Of a DNA stretch of 64,000 nt, positions 34,008 through 42,108 are shown piece by piece. Within the stretch, counting starts at the first letter, position 1, and every line of letters begins with the position of its first letter. This DNA is from Massilia yuzhufengensis (GTDB lineage: Bacteria; Pseudomonadota; Gammaproteobacteria; Burkholderiales; Burkholderiaceae_D): positions 62,001 to 126,000 of the forward strand of contig NZ_FOLD01000012.1 in NCBI RefSeq assembly GCF_900112225.1, read 5' to 3'. The translations under genes were made by a program, and so were the position numbers. Below the pieces are notes generated by a model. The model was not told the origin of the DNA. It did not search any database and saw only the letters and a program-made list of their open reading frames with translations.

Positions 34008-35134
34008 CCAGCCTGATGATGGTTGGGGATCTGGTCCTCGACGAACCGAACCCGGACTACTTCTTCGACGCCGCGCGTGAGGTGCTGCGCTCCGCCGGGC
34101 TTCTGGTGGGCCACGTGGAAACGCCCTATACCCTGCGTGGCCGCGAGCTGCAGTCCGACATCCCGGCTGAAGCGGCCGACCCGGCCAAGATCGGCGCGCT
34201 GGCGCGGGCCGGCTTCCACGCGGCCAGCCTGGCCGGCAACCACGTGTATGACCGCGGCGACGAAGGCGTCGAAGATACCGTGGCGGCCCTGGTCGACAAC
34301 GCCATCGCAGCGTTTGGCGCGGGCCCCAAGCTGCTGGAAGCGCGCAAGCCCGCCATCCTGGAAAAGGACGGCAAGCGCTTTGGCTTCCTGAGCTATAACT
34401 GCGTGGGCCCCAAGGATTCCTGGGCCAGCGCCAACAAGGGCGGCTGCGCCTACGTGCACGTGCTTTCCCACTACGAGCAGGATGGCGCCAACCCGGGTGG
34501 CCCGCCACTGATCTATACCTTCGCCACCCCGGCCACGCTGGAAGCGATGCAGGCCGATATCGAGGCGCTGCGCGCCCGGGTCGACGTGCTGGTGGTGGCC
34601 CTGCACAAGGGCCTGGTGCATACGCCCTTTCAATTGGCGATGTACGAGCGCCCGGTGGCGCGCGCCGCGATCGAGGCGGGAGCCGACATCGTGGTGGGGC
34701 ACCACCCGCACATCACGCGCGGCATCGAGTTCTACAAGGGCAAGCCGATCTTCCACGGCCTGGGCAACTTCGTGACCGTGACCCGCGCCCTGAACGTGGA
34801 AGAGAACGCGCATCCGGCGCGCCTGGCCTGGGCCGAGCGCCGCCGCAAGCTGTTCGGCTTCACGCCGGACCCGGAATGCGAGGTCTATCCCTTCCACCCG
34901 GAGTCGCGCAACACCATGATCGCCGACTTCAGGATCGACGCCGACTGCAGCGTGAGCGCCGGTTTCCGCCCCGTGTGGATCCGCGCCAGCGGCCAGCCAG
35001 AAGTGCTCGGGGATTGCGAGCGCGGACGCTCGGTCATGGCCTACATCGAGAAGATCACGAATGACGCCGGCATGAAGGCCCGCTTCGCCTGGGATGGCGA
35101 GCGCGTGGTGGTCACCGATCCACGCGCCGCATGA
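34004..35134 (+). CDS. CapA-family metallophosphatase-like protein
   Basis: A 376-residue protein of the CapA/PgsA family with a calcineurin-like metallophosphoesterase fold. The metal-binding blocks are visible: MMVGDLVLDEP, HVETP, LAGNHVYDRG and VVGHHPHITRG, with FHGLGNFV afterwards. No signal peptide or membrane anchor is present, unlike classic CapA, so it should work in the cytoplasm. It is coupled by 4-base overlap to the CocE gene and is followed at once by the dehydratase/reductase-like pair. In this setting a phosphatase or another hydrolytic step on a catabolic intermediate is more likely than polyglutamate synthesis. The true reaction is unknown. Confidence 0.8.
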   Translation: MTSLMMVGDLVLDEPNPDYFFDAAREVLRSAGLLVGHVETPYTLRGRELQSDIPAEAADPAKIGALARAGFHAASLAGNHVYDRGDEGVEDTVAALVDNAIAAFGAGPKLLEARKPAILEKDGKRFGFLSYNCVGPKDSWASANKGGCAYVHVLSHYEQDGANPGGPPLIYTFATPATLEAMQADIEALRARVDVLVVALHKGLVHTPFQLAMYERPVARAAIEAGADIVVGHHPHITRGIEFYKGKPIFHGLGNFVTVTRALNVEENAHPARLAWAERRRKLFGFTPDPECEVYPFHPESRNTMIADFRIDADCSVSAGFRPVWIRASGQPEVLGDCERGRSVMAYIEKITNDAGMKARFAWDGERVVVTDPRAA

Positions 35135-35138
35135 CGAC

Positions 35139-36284
35139 ATGATTGAAAACATGAACAACCCCGACCCATTCGCCCCCGTGCGCGCCGCCTACGCCGACCG
35201 CAGCGGGGCAGCCGGGCAGGCCAGGGCCGCCGGCCAGCCGGTGGTGGCCTACCTCGGCAACGCCACGCCGGTCGAGCTGATCATCGCCGCCGGCGCCTTC
35301 CCGCTGCTCATGGCCGGCGACCCGCTTGACGACACCCCGCTGGCCGAGCAGTACCTGGACGACGACTTCGACGGCGACCTGCGCTCGGTCTACCAGCGCA
35401 TCGTCAGCGGCCATTACAACCTGGCGGACCTGATCGTCATCCCGCGCAGCTCGAACAACTACCTCTACCTGTACTACTTCCTGCGCGAGACGCGCCGCAT
35501 GCTGCCCGGGCAAAAATTCCCGGAAGTGGTGCTGTTCGACGTGCTGCACACGCCCTTCCTGTCGACCGGGCAGTACGTATACAAGCGCCTGCTCGCCCTG
35601 AAAGCCAGGCTCGAGAAACTGGGCGGCAAGGCCATCGATGACGCCGCCCTGCGCGCGGCGATCGTCACCGTCAACCGCAGCCGCGCCGCGCTGCAGGACT
35701 TGAACGCGCTGCGCCGCGAAGCGCGGGTCACGGGCGCTGACCTCCTGCGCGCCACCGGGGCCGCCGGCTTTGCTGGTCCGGCAGCGGCTGCCGCAATGCT
35801 GCGCGCGGCCCACGCGCAGTTGGCCAGCCTGGCGCCGCGCGGCGGCATGCGCCTGATGGTGAAGGGCGCGCCGCATGACAACGCCGCCTTCTACGAACTG
35901 GTCGAAGAACTGGGCGCCCTCGTCGTCGCGGACGACCATGTGAGCGGCGAGCGCAGTTTCGAGCACCTGGTGGAGGAGGGCGTCGAGCCGATCGCGGCCC
36001 TGGCCCAGCACTACCAGCTGCATGCGCCGGGCATCCGTTCCTTCCCCCAGCTGACCCAGGACCGCCGCTTCATCGAGATCGTGGAACAGGCCCAGGTGGA
36101 AGGCGTGGCGTTCTTCCACGACGAGTTCGACGACACCATGGGCTGGGACTACCCGGAACAGAAACGCCTGCTGGACGAGCGCGGCATCCCCTCGGTCTTC
36201 CTGCAGCAGCAGTCCTACCGGACGCCGGACCGCGCGGCTCAAGAGGCCGCCATCCGCGCGCTGATGGAAAGGAAGACGCCATGA
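35139..36284 (+). CDS. 2-hydroxyacyl-CoA dehydratase / benzoyl-CoA reductase family protein, no cysteines
   Basis: A 381-residue protein of the HgdB/BcrC family, recognised from VVAYLGNATPVELIIAAGAF near residue 35, DLIVIPRSSNNYLYLYYFLR near 90 and the overall pattern. In active enzymes these blocks carry Cys ligands to a [4Fe-4S] cluster (Cys before the PxE motif, and a Cys-Asp pair in the second block). Here they read Asn-Ala-Thr and Ser-Ser-Asn, and the whole protein contains no cysteine. An Fe-S radical mechanism is therefore unlikely. An ATG at 35151 is an alternative start. It is coupled to the second family member by a 4-base overlap. Confidence 0.75.
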   Translation: MIENMNNPDPFAPVRAAYADRSGAAGQARAAGQPVVAYLGNATPVELIIAAGAFPLLMAGDPLDDTPLAEQYLDDDFDGDLRSVYQRIVSGHYNLADLIVIPRSSNNYLYLYYFLRETRRMLPGQKFPEVVLFDVLHTPFLSTGQYVYKRLLALKARLEKLGGKAIDDAALRAAIVTVNRSRAALQDLNALRREARVTGADLLRATGAAGFAGPAAAAAMLRAAHAQLASLAPRGGMRLMVKGAPHDNAAFYELVEELGALVVADDHVSGERSFEHLVEEGVEPIAALAQHYQLHAPGIRSFPQLTQDRRFIEIVEQAQVEGVAFFHDEFDDTMGWDYPEQKRLLDERGIPSVFLQQQSYRTPDRAAQEAAIRALMERKTP

Positions 36285-37579
36285 GCGATGCAGCAAAACC
36301 GCGGGACGAGCGCCTGCGCTCGACCCTGCTGGCCAACGAACACCAGAAGCAGGATTTCATCGCTTTCCGCAAGCGTGTGCTGGAAGACGGCGAGCCCTAT
36401 GTGATCTCGGATGCGGTGGCGCCGGCCGAGATCCTGCACACGATGGACATCCCGGTGGTGCCGGTGGTGTGGTACTCGGCCATCGTGGCCGCGAAACAGC
36501 TCTCGCCGCATTACTTCGACGTCATGGACAAGCTGGGCTATCACGCGCGCCTGCCGCGCTATACCAGCCTGCCGCTGATGACGACCCTGGACACGCAATC
36601 CGGCCTGGCCCCCTACGGCGGCCTGCCCAAGCCCATGCTGTTCCTGAACCGCTTCCGCGACGACTACGGCCAGCGGGTCATGGAGAAGTGGTCGCAGGCC
36701 TATGGCGGCGTGCCCTGCTTCCCGCTCGAATCGAGCTCCTCGACCTCGCTGGGCGAGCAGTGGTGGACCCGTTCCCACCATGAATGGGAAGCGCTGTACG
36801 AGACCCATCGCCTCGACTTCCAGGTGCAGCAGCTCGATTCCCTGGTGCGCACCGTCGAAACCCTGAGCGGACGTACCTTCGACCAGCTGGAATTCGTGCG
36901 CCAGATGGACCGCATCAACGAGGCCGGCGAAATCGTCGACGAAGTGCGCGAACTGATCGCCACCGCCCGCCCGTGCCCGGTGCCGCTCACCGAGCAGCTG
37001 GCCAATGTGATGGCGCCGACCTGGGACCGGGGCAGCGCGTGGTCGGTGAACCACCTGCGCGCCTACCGCGACGAAGTGAAGGAAAGGGTGGAAGCCGGAA
37101 TCGGCGCCTGCAAGAACGAGCGCATCCGCCTGCTGTGGGTCGGCAACGGCCTGTGGTTCAACACGAAATTCTACCGCGCCTTCGAGGAAAAATACGGCGC
37201 GGTGTTCGTCTGGTCGATGTACTCCAACTTCCTGTCCGATGGCTATCGCCGCTACTTCAGCGACGAGCCGGGCCAGGCAATGCGCGCGCTGGCCTCGCGC
37301 CACGTCAGCATGAACGAGCAGCTGCACGTACCGCCCTGGATGGCCGACTGGATCATCGAGCAGGCCAGGGCCTACGGCGCCGACGGTGCGGTGATGCTCA
37401 CGCCGACCCACGACCGCATGGCTTCCTTCGGTAACCGCATGACGAAGGTGGCGCTGGAGGCGGCCGGCATCCCGGTGGTGGAACTGAAGGCCAATATGGT
37501 CGACGCCCGGCTGTGGGACGACGCGGCCATGACGCGCGCCGTCGAAGAATTCATCGAAACACGCATCCAGAAAAACTGA
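36281..37579 (+). CDS. second 2-hydroxyacyl-CoA dehydratase / benzoyl-CoA reductase family protein
   Basis: A 432-residue partner of the preceding protein, of the HgdA/BcrB type: ISDAVAPAEILHTMDIPVVP near residue 42, a central helical region, and a C-terminal block DGAVMLTPTHDRMASFGNRM. It has only three cysteines, in GGVPCFPLE, ARPCPVPLT and GACKNER. The ligand positions in the first and last blocks are Ser/Ala and Thr/His, so the set does not match the family's cluster pattern. No activator ATPase gene (HgdC/BadF type) is in the window. The pair may form a heterodimer that binds a CoA thioester without reducing it. The function is unknown. Confidence 0.75.
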   Translation: MSDAAKPRDERLRSTLLANEHQKQDFIAFRKRVLEDGEPYVISDAVAPAEILHTMDIPVVPVVWYSAIVAAKQLSPHYFDVMDKLGYHARLPRYTSLPLMTTLDTQSGLAPYGGLPKPMLFLNRFRDDYGQRVMEKWSQAYGGVPCFPLESSSSTSLGEQWWTRSHHEWEALYETHRLDFQVQQLDSLVRTVETLSGRTFDQLEFVRQMDRINEAGEIVDEVRELIATARPCPVPLTEQLANVMAPTWDRGSAWSVNHLRAYRDEVKERVEAGIGACKNERIRLLWVGNGLWFNTKFYRAFEEKYGAVFVWSMYSNFLSDGYRRYFSDEPGQAMRALASRHVSMNEQLHVPPWMADWIIEQARAYGADGAVMLTPTHDRMASFGNRMTKVALEAAGIPVVELKANMVDARLWDDAAMTRAVEEFIETRIQKN

Positions 37580-37590
37580 AGGGGACAAGC

Positions 37591-38844
37591 ATGCAACAAA
37601 ATACAGAGAATTTGCCGCGCCCGTTGGAGGGCGTTACCGTCCTCGACCTGACCACCGCGCTGGCCGGGCCCTATGCGACCCTGCTGCTGGCCGGCCTGGG
37701 CGCCCGCGTGATCAAGGTCGAGAACCCGAAGAACCCGGACTCGGCCCGCACCAACTCTCCCTACCTGGGCCGCGACGGCATCAAGGTGGCGCGCGAGCAC
37801 GACGACGACCTGTCGCTGGCCATGCTGGAACGCGGCCGCAACAAGGAAGCCGTCACCCTCAACATGAAGCATCCGGAAGCACGCGCCATCTTCTTCGATC
37901 TGGTGCGCAAGGCCGACGTGGTGGTGGAGAACTACAGCGCCGGCGTGGCCGACCGCCTCGGCATCGGCTACCAGGCCTGCCGCGAAGTGAATCCGAAGAT
38001 CGTGTTCACCTCGATCAGCGGCTTCGGCGCCAACGTCAACCCCAGGCAGAACAAGGCGATGGACAACATCGTGCAGGCGATGAGCGGGATGATGATGGCG
38101 TCCGGGAACGAGGGCGAAGCGCCGGTGCGCGTGGGGATTCCTTTTGGCGACCTGACCGCGCCGCTGTTCGCCACCATCGGCACCCTGGCCGCCGTGATGC
38201 AGGCCCGCAGCAGCGGCATCGGCCAGCACGTGGACGTCTCGCTGCTGGGCGCCCTGAGCGCGCTGGTGGCGGCCGAGCCCTTCGACATGCAGCGCAAGCT
38301 GGGCCGGCCGACCCGTTCCGGCAACTTCATGGCGCGCCTGGCGCCCTTCGGCGTGTTCCCGACCAGCGACGGTTATATCTCGATCTGCGCGCCGAAGGAC
38401 GAATTCGTGTCCGGCCTGTTCCGCGCCATGGGACGCGAAGAGCTGCTCAAGGACGAGCGTTTTGGCGGGCGCGACGCGCGTGTGCGCAACCACATCGAAC
38501 TGCACGACATGGTCAGCCAGTGGACCCGCACCATGAGCACCGAGGCAGCGGCCGACCTGCTGGCCGACTTCGACGTGCCCAACGGCCCGGTGCGCGACCC
38601 GGCCGACGCCATGCGCGACCCCAACCTGCTGATGCGCGGCGAGACCACCAAGCTGGAGCACCCGGTGTATGGCGCCACCGAAGACATCGTGGTGGGCGGG
38701 CTGCCGATCCGCATGTCGGGCGCCTTCACCGGCTTCGACAAGGCGGCGGTGACGCTGGGCGCCAGCAACGAAGCGGTCTACCGCGAGCTGCTCGGCTACA
38801 GCCAGGAGCAGTTCGACAGCCTCAAGGCTTCCGGCGCGATCTGA
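37591..38844 (+). CDS. class III CoA-transferase (CaiB/BaiF family)
   Basis: A 417-residue CaiB/BaiF-type CoA-transferase. The N-terminal block PLEGVTVLDLTTALAGPYAT and the catalytic Asp158 in NKAMDNIVQAMSG are intact, and GIGQHVDVSLLGALSAL is the usual mid-protein block. These enzymes move CoA between carboxylic acids, such as formyl, succinyl, carnitine or aryl-propionate derivatives, through an aspartyl-CoA anhydride. The start at 37591 has GGGGA 7 bases upstream. It follows the dehydratase/reductase-like pair by 11 bases, which suggests that the pair acts on a CoA ester made or consumed by this enzyme. Confidence 0.9.
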   Translation: MQQNTENLPRPLEGVTVLDLTTALAGPYATLLLAGLGARVIKVENPKNPDSARTNSPYLGRDGIKVAREHDDDLSLAMLERGRNKEAVTLNMKHPEARAIFFDLVRKADVVVENYSAGVADRLGIGYQACREVNPKIVFTSISGFGANVNPRQNKAMDNIVQAMSGMMMASGNEGEAPVRVGIPFGDLTAPLFATIGTLAAVMQARSSGIGQHVDVSLLGALSALVAAEPFDMQRKLGRPTRSGNFMARLAPFGVFPTSDGYISICAPKDEFVSGLFRAMGREELLKDERFGGRDARVRNHIELHDMVSQWTRTMSTEAAADLLADFDVPNGPVRDPADAMRDPNLLMRGETTKLEHPVYGATEDIVVGGLPIRMSGAFTGFDKAAVTLGASNEAVYRELLGYSQEQFDSLKASGAI

Positions 38845-38871
38845 TCCACCCACATACAAGGAGACGAGAAC

Positions 38872-40113
38872 ATGATGGCAGATAACGCAGGACCGGCGCT
38901 GGCGCCGCAGAAGCGCTGGATGGTCTACTACCTGGCGACGGTGGTCGCGATGATGGCGCTGCAGATGTCGAGCCTGGGCTTCTCGCCGCTGCTGCCGGCG
39001 ATCCAGCACGAGTTCGAGATGAGCTTCTCGCAAATGGGCCTGTTCACCGGCATCTACGGCCTGGTGGCGCTGGTGGTGAGCGTCCCGGCGGGCATCCTGG
39101 CCAAGCAGTATGGCGAGAAGCGCGTGCTGGTGGTCGGCATGGCGATCCTGGCGGCCGGCCTGTTCGGGCTGTCGATGGCCGAGAACTACGGCCAGGGCCT
39201 GACCGCGCGCGCGCTGTGGATCTTCGGTTACCGCCTGGCCTTCGTGTGCGTGATGACGGCCATTGCGCTCACCGCGCCTTCGCACCTGAAGGGGCGGGCC
39301 ATGGGCGTGCTGGGAGCCTGCTCGGCGCTGGCCACGGTGCTGGGTGCGCCGTTCTGCGCCGGCCTGGCCGAGGCCTTCGGCTGGCGCCATGCCGTGATGG
39401 GATTCGGCGGCATGACCATCGTCGGCCTGGTCGTGTTCTCGATGTTCTACCACCAGCGTCCCGAGGTGATCCAGAAGAAGACCGATCCGAAAGGGCAGGG
39501 CGCGTTCTCGGCCTTCAAGTACCCGATCGTCTGGACCATCCCGTTGCTGGGCCTGACCAATGCCGGCGGCTTCGCGGCCACCTTCTTCCTGCCCTCGGTG
39601 CTCAAGGCCGACTTCGACCTGGGCGCCACCGAAGCGGCCAGCGTCATCAGCGTGGCCTACATCGCCGCCATCGTCGTCAATCCGCTGTGCGGCTGGCTGG
39701 CCGACCGCTACAACCGCTGGCTGGTCCTGGCCGGCATGATGATCCTGATGATCCCGGCCTGCCTGGCCATGACCTCGACCAATCTGCTGGTGTTCGAGAT
39801 CTCGGCCGCAATGCTGATCTCGCTGGGCCTGGCCTCGACCAACCAGCTCTACCCGACCATCGCGGAACTGATGCGCGGCCGCGACGTGGGTCCGCTGATG
39901 GGCATCACGGCGCTGGGCGGCGGCATCTTCGGCTTCCTCGGCCCGCAGGCGCTGGGCTGGCTGCGCGACTGGTCGGGCGGCTTCCACGCCGGATGGTACA
40001 CGCTGACCGGCGTGGCGATCTTCTCGGCCGCGCTGATCCTGTTCCTGCGCAGCTACGCAGAGCGCCAGAATGCGCGTTTGGCTGCCGGCATCGGCCAGGT
40101 CGCGGTATCGTAG
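38872..40113 (+). CDS. MFS transporter
   Basis: A 413-residue carrier with 12 predicted membrane segments. FTGIYGLVALVVSVPAGILA and a degenerate A-motif (AKQYGEKRVL) lie after segment 2, and the partner motif LADRYNRW lies in the second half. The CynX/NarK-like layout and absence of the DGFD signature separate it from PcaK. GGAGA precedes the ATG pair at 38872/38875. It is in line with the CoA-transferase and the Bug receptor, so it probably imports the substrate of this cassette, which the sequence does not identify. Confidence 0.87.
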   Translation: MMADNAGPALAPQKRWMVYYLATVVAMMALQMSSLGFSPLLPAIQHEFEMSFSQMGLFTGIYGLVALVVSVPAGILAKQYGEKRVLVVGMAILAAGLFGLSMAENYGQGLTARALWIFGYRLAFVCVMTAIALTAPSHLKGRAMGVLGACSALATVLGAPFCAGLAEAFGWRHAVMGFGGMTIVGLVVFSMFYHQRPEVIQKKTDPKGQGAFSAFKYPIVWTIPLLGLTNAGGFAATFFLPSVLKADFDLGATEAASVISVAYIAAIVVNPLCGWLADRYNRWLVLAGMMILMIPACLAMTSTNLLVFEISAAMLISLGLASTNQLYPTIAELMRGRDVGPLMGITALGGGIFGFLGPQALGWLRDWSGGFHAGWYTLTGVAIFSAALILFLRSYAERQNARLAAGIGQVAVS

Positions 40114-40136
40114 CGTGACCTGAACGAGGAGACGGA

Positions 40137-41102
40137 ATGAAAACCAAACAACTGGTACTGGGGCTGGCCATGGGTATGGCCGTGACGCTGGGCGCGCAGG
40201 CCGGCTACCCGGACAAGCCGATCACCTTCGTGGTGCCGTTCCCGGCGGGCGGCTCCACCGACGCCATCGCCCGCGCGGTCGGCGCCAAGCTCACGGCCCG
40301 TTACGGCCAGCCGGTGATCGTCGATAACCGGCCCGGGGCCACCGGCGCCATCGGCGCGGGCCTGGTCAAGCGCGCCGCGCCCGATGGCTATACGGTGATG
40401 GTCGCGTCGATCGGGGTCTACGCCATGAACCAGTGGCTGCAAAAGAAGCTGCCGTACGACCCGGCCAAGGACTTCGACCTGCTCACGGTGGCGGTGCAGG
40501 CGCCCAATGTGCTGGTGGCGCACCCGGGCGTGCCGGTGAATTCGGTCGCCGACATAATCGCCAAGCTGAAGAAAAGCCCCGGCAAGCTCAGTTTCGCCTC
40601 CTCGGGCAACGGCAGTTCCGACCACCTGACGGCGGAGCTGTTCTGGCAAAAAAGCGGCGCCCGCGGCCTGCACGTGCCCTACAAGGGCGGCGCCCCGGCC
40701 GTCACCGACCTGATAGGCGGACAGGTCGATGTCTCGTTCGTCAACGTGAATACGGCGCTGCCGCATATCCGGGCCGGCAAGCTGAAGGCGCTGGCCGTCA
40801 CCGGCGACCGGCGCGCGGCGGTGCTGCCCAAGCTGCCGACGCTGGCGGAATCGGGCGTGCCGGGTGTCGATATCTATTCGTGGCAGGCGTTCGCAGCGCC
40901 CAAGGGCTTGCCGAAGGACGTGAAGGCGAAGCTGCACGCGGCCATCGTCGCGGCGCTCAACGAGCCGGACGTCAAGGCCAAGCTGGTGGAACAGGGCTTC
41001 GAGATCGTGGCGAACACGCCGGAACAGTTCCAGGCTTTCCAGGGCGTGGAACAGGCGCGCTGGAAAACCGTTATCGAGACCGGCAAGATCACGTCCAACT
41101 GA
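40137..41102 (+). CDS. periplasmic solute-binding receptor, Bug/TctC family
   Basis: A 321-residue exported receptor. A signal peptide ends near residue 22 (VTLGAQAGYPDKPI). The mature protein begins with the family's opening motif, ITFVVPFPAGGSTDAIARAV, followed by VDNRPGATGAIGAG and FASSGNGSSDHLTAE. Such receptors bind carboxylates, including aromatic acids, with a conserved Asp/Ser-bridged pocket. No TctA/TctB membrane genes are nearby, as is common for the expanded Bug families of Burkholderiales. It closes the cassette and a terminator follows. Confidence 0.92.
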   Translation: MKTKQLVLGLAMGMAVTLGAQAGYPDKPITFVVPFPAGGSTDAIARAVGAKLTARYGQPVIVDNRPGATGAIGAGLVKRAAPDGYTVMVASIGVYAMNQWLQKKLPYDPAKDFDLLTVAVQAPNVLVAHPGVPVNSVADIIAKLKKSPGKLSFASSGNGSSDHLTAELFWQKSGARGLHVPYKGGAPAVTDLIGGQVDVSFVNVNTALPHIRAGKLKALAVTGDRRAAVLPKLPTLAESGVPGVDIYSWQAFAAPKGLPKDVKAKLHAAIVAALNEPDVKAKLVEQGFEIVANTPEQFQAFQGVEQARWKTVIETGKITSN

Positions 41103-41126
41103 CATTCCCTTCTTCATGCGGGTTTG

Positions 41127-41157
41127 GCCACCGGAGCTGGTATCCGGTGGCTTCTTT
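41127..41157. terminator. bidirectional rho-independent terminator
   Basis: GCCACCGGA (41127-41135) pairs with TCCGGTGGC (41143-41151) across a 7-base loop, then TTCTTT. It lies between the convergent Bug-receptor gene and the IclR gene. Confidence 0.85.
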
Positions 41158-41161
41158 ACAT

Positions 41162-41980
41162 CTACGGCAGCAGCACCGCCAGCTCCTGCGCCCCGGCGCG
41201 CAGCACCGGCAGGAAGTCGTCGATCATGCACTGCGCCGGCACGCGCGCGGCCTGGGCCCCGACGTTCAGCGCTGCCAGCACCCGTCCGGACGCGCCGCGT
41301 ACCGGCACCGCGATCGAGCGTAGTCCCAGTTCCAGTTCCTCGCTGTTGACCGCATAGCCGTCGCTGCGCACCTGCAGCAGGATGGTGCGCAGCCGCGCGG
41401 CGTCGGTCACGGTGTACTCGGTCCTGGGCAGCAGCGTCACGCGCGCCAGGTAGGCGTCCAGCTCGGCGTCGGGCAGGGCGGCCAGCAGCACCCGCCCCAG
41501 CGAGGTGCAGTAGGCCGGCAGGCGGCTGCCGGCGCTGAGCGACACCGACATCACGCGCGAGGTGGCCGCGCGCGCCACGTACAGCACTTCGTCTTCGTCC
41601 AGCACCGCCAGCGAGCTCGATTCGCCCAGCTTGCGGCTGATGCCGTCTAAACAAGGCTGGCTCGACACGGTGAGCGGGGTCGACGACAGGTAGGAGTAGC
41701 CGAGCGTGAGGATCTTCGGGCGCAGCGTGAAATTGTTGCCTTCCGCATCGACGTAGCCGAGCTGGCGCAGGGTATGCAGGCAGCGCCGCACCGCCGCGCG
41801 CGGGATGCCGGTCTGCTGGCTGAGCTGGGCGATGGTCTGGGGCCGGCGCGCGTCGGAAAAGGCGCGGATCACGGCCAGGCCCCGGGCCAGGGTGGTCATG
41901 AAGTCCGGGTCGGCGAGGGCATCGATCTCTTGCGAGATGGTGGGGGCGCTGCTGTTTAGTGGGTCGGTTGTCGAAGGCAT
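41162..41980 (-). CDS. pcaR: IclR-family regulator, PcaR/PcaU type
   Basis: A 272-residue IclR protein: winged helix QTIAQLSQQTGIPRAAVRRC at about residues 48-67, the effector domain from about 105, and NSEELELGLRSIAVPVRG, the mark of the PcaR/PcaU/PobR branch. It is divergent from pcaI. In Pseudomonas, PcaR activates pcaIJ and pcaF with 3-oxoadipate as effector. The 15-base palindrome at 42078-42092 in the shared promoter region matches the PcaR operator at 12 of 15 positions, which makes this assignment strong. A second, related regulator sits beside pcaH (12511). Confidence 0.88.
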   Translation of the reverse strand: MPSTTDPLNSSAPTISQEIDALADPDFMTTLARGLAVIRAFSDARRPQTIAQLSQQTGIPRAAVRRCLHTLRQLGYVDAEGNNFTLRPKILTLGYSYLSSTPLTVSSQPCLDGISRKLGESSSLAVLDEDEVLYVARAATSRVMSVSLSAGSRLPAYCTSLGRVLLAALPDAELDAYLARVTLLPRTEYTVTDAARLRTILLQVRSDGYAVNSEELELGLRSIAVPVRGASGRVLAALNVGAQAARVPAQCMIDDFLPVLRAGAQELAVLLP

Positions 41981-42077
41981 AACGCCATTCTAAGGCATGG
42001 ATCAGCTATTGCAGCGCGTTGCGCTTGACCGATGGCGATGCTTGGGACTATCCTTGTTGTGCGGTCATCGTTTACTT

Positions 42078-42092
42078 GTTCGGTGATCGAAC
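42078..42092. promoter_or_regulatory. PcaR-type operator upstream of pcaI
   Basis: GTTCGGTGATCGAAC within the perfect inverted repeat TGTTCG-GTGAT-CGAACA (42077-42093). It agrees with the P. putida PcaR operator GTTCGATAATCGCAC at 12 of 15 positions and ends 16 bases before the pcaI start codon, inside the likely promoter. Confidence 0.75.
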
Positions 42093-42108
42093 ATCTAACG
42101 GAGGCAAC

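Noticed and set aside
32046..34508. Very long minus-strand frame (about 820 codons) opposite the CocE and CapA genes
   Set aside because: Arg/Gly/His-rich with no domain, spanning two well-supported plus-strand genes; a high-GC shadow.
37372..39987. Minus-strand frame of about 871 codons opposite CaiB and the MFS gene
   Set aside because: Covers several real genes on the other strand and shows repetitive His/Gln/Arg-rich translation only.
28336..41102. Reading the 28-41 kb genes as an anaerobic benzoyl-CoA pathway
   Set aside because: No activator ATPase, no ferredoxin and no downstream ring-hydrolysis genes are present, and the cysteine ligands are missing. The surrounding pathway (PobA, protocatechuate dioxygenase) requires oxygen.
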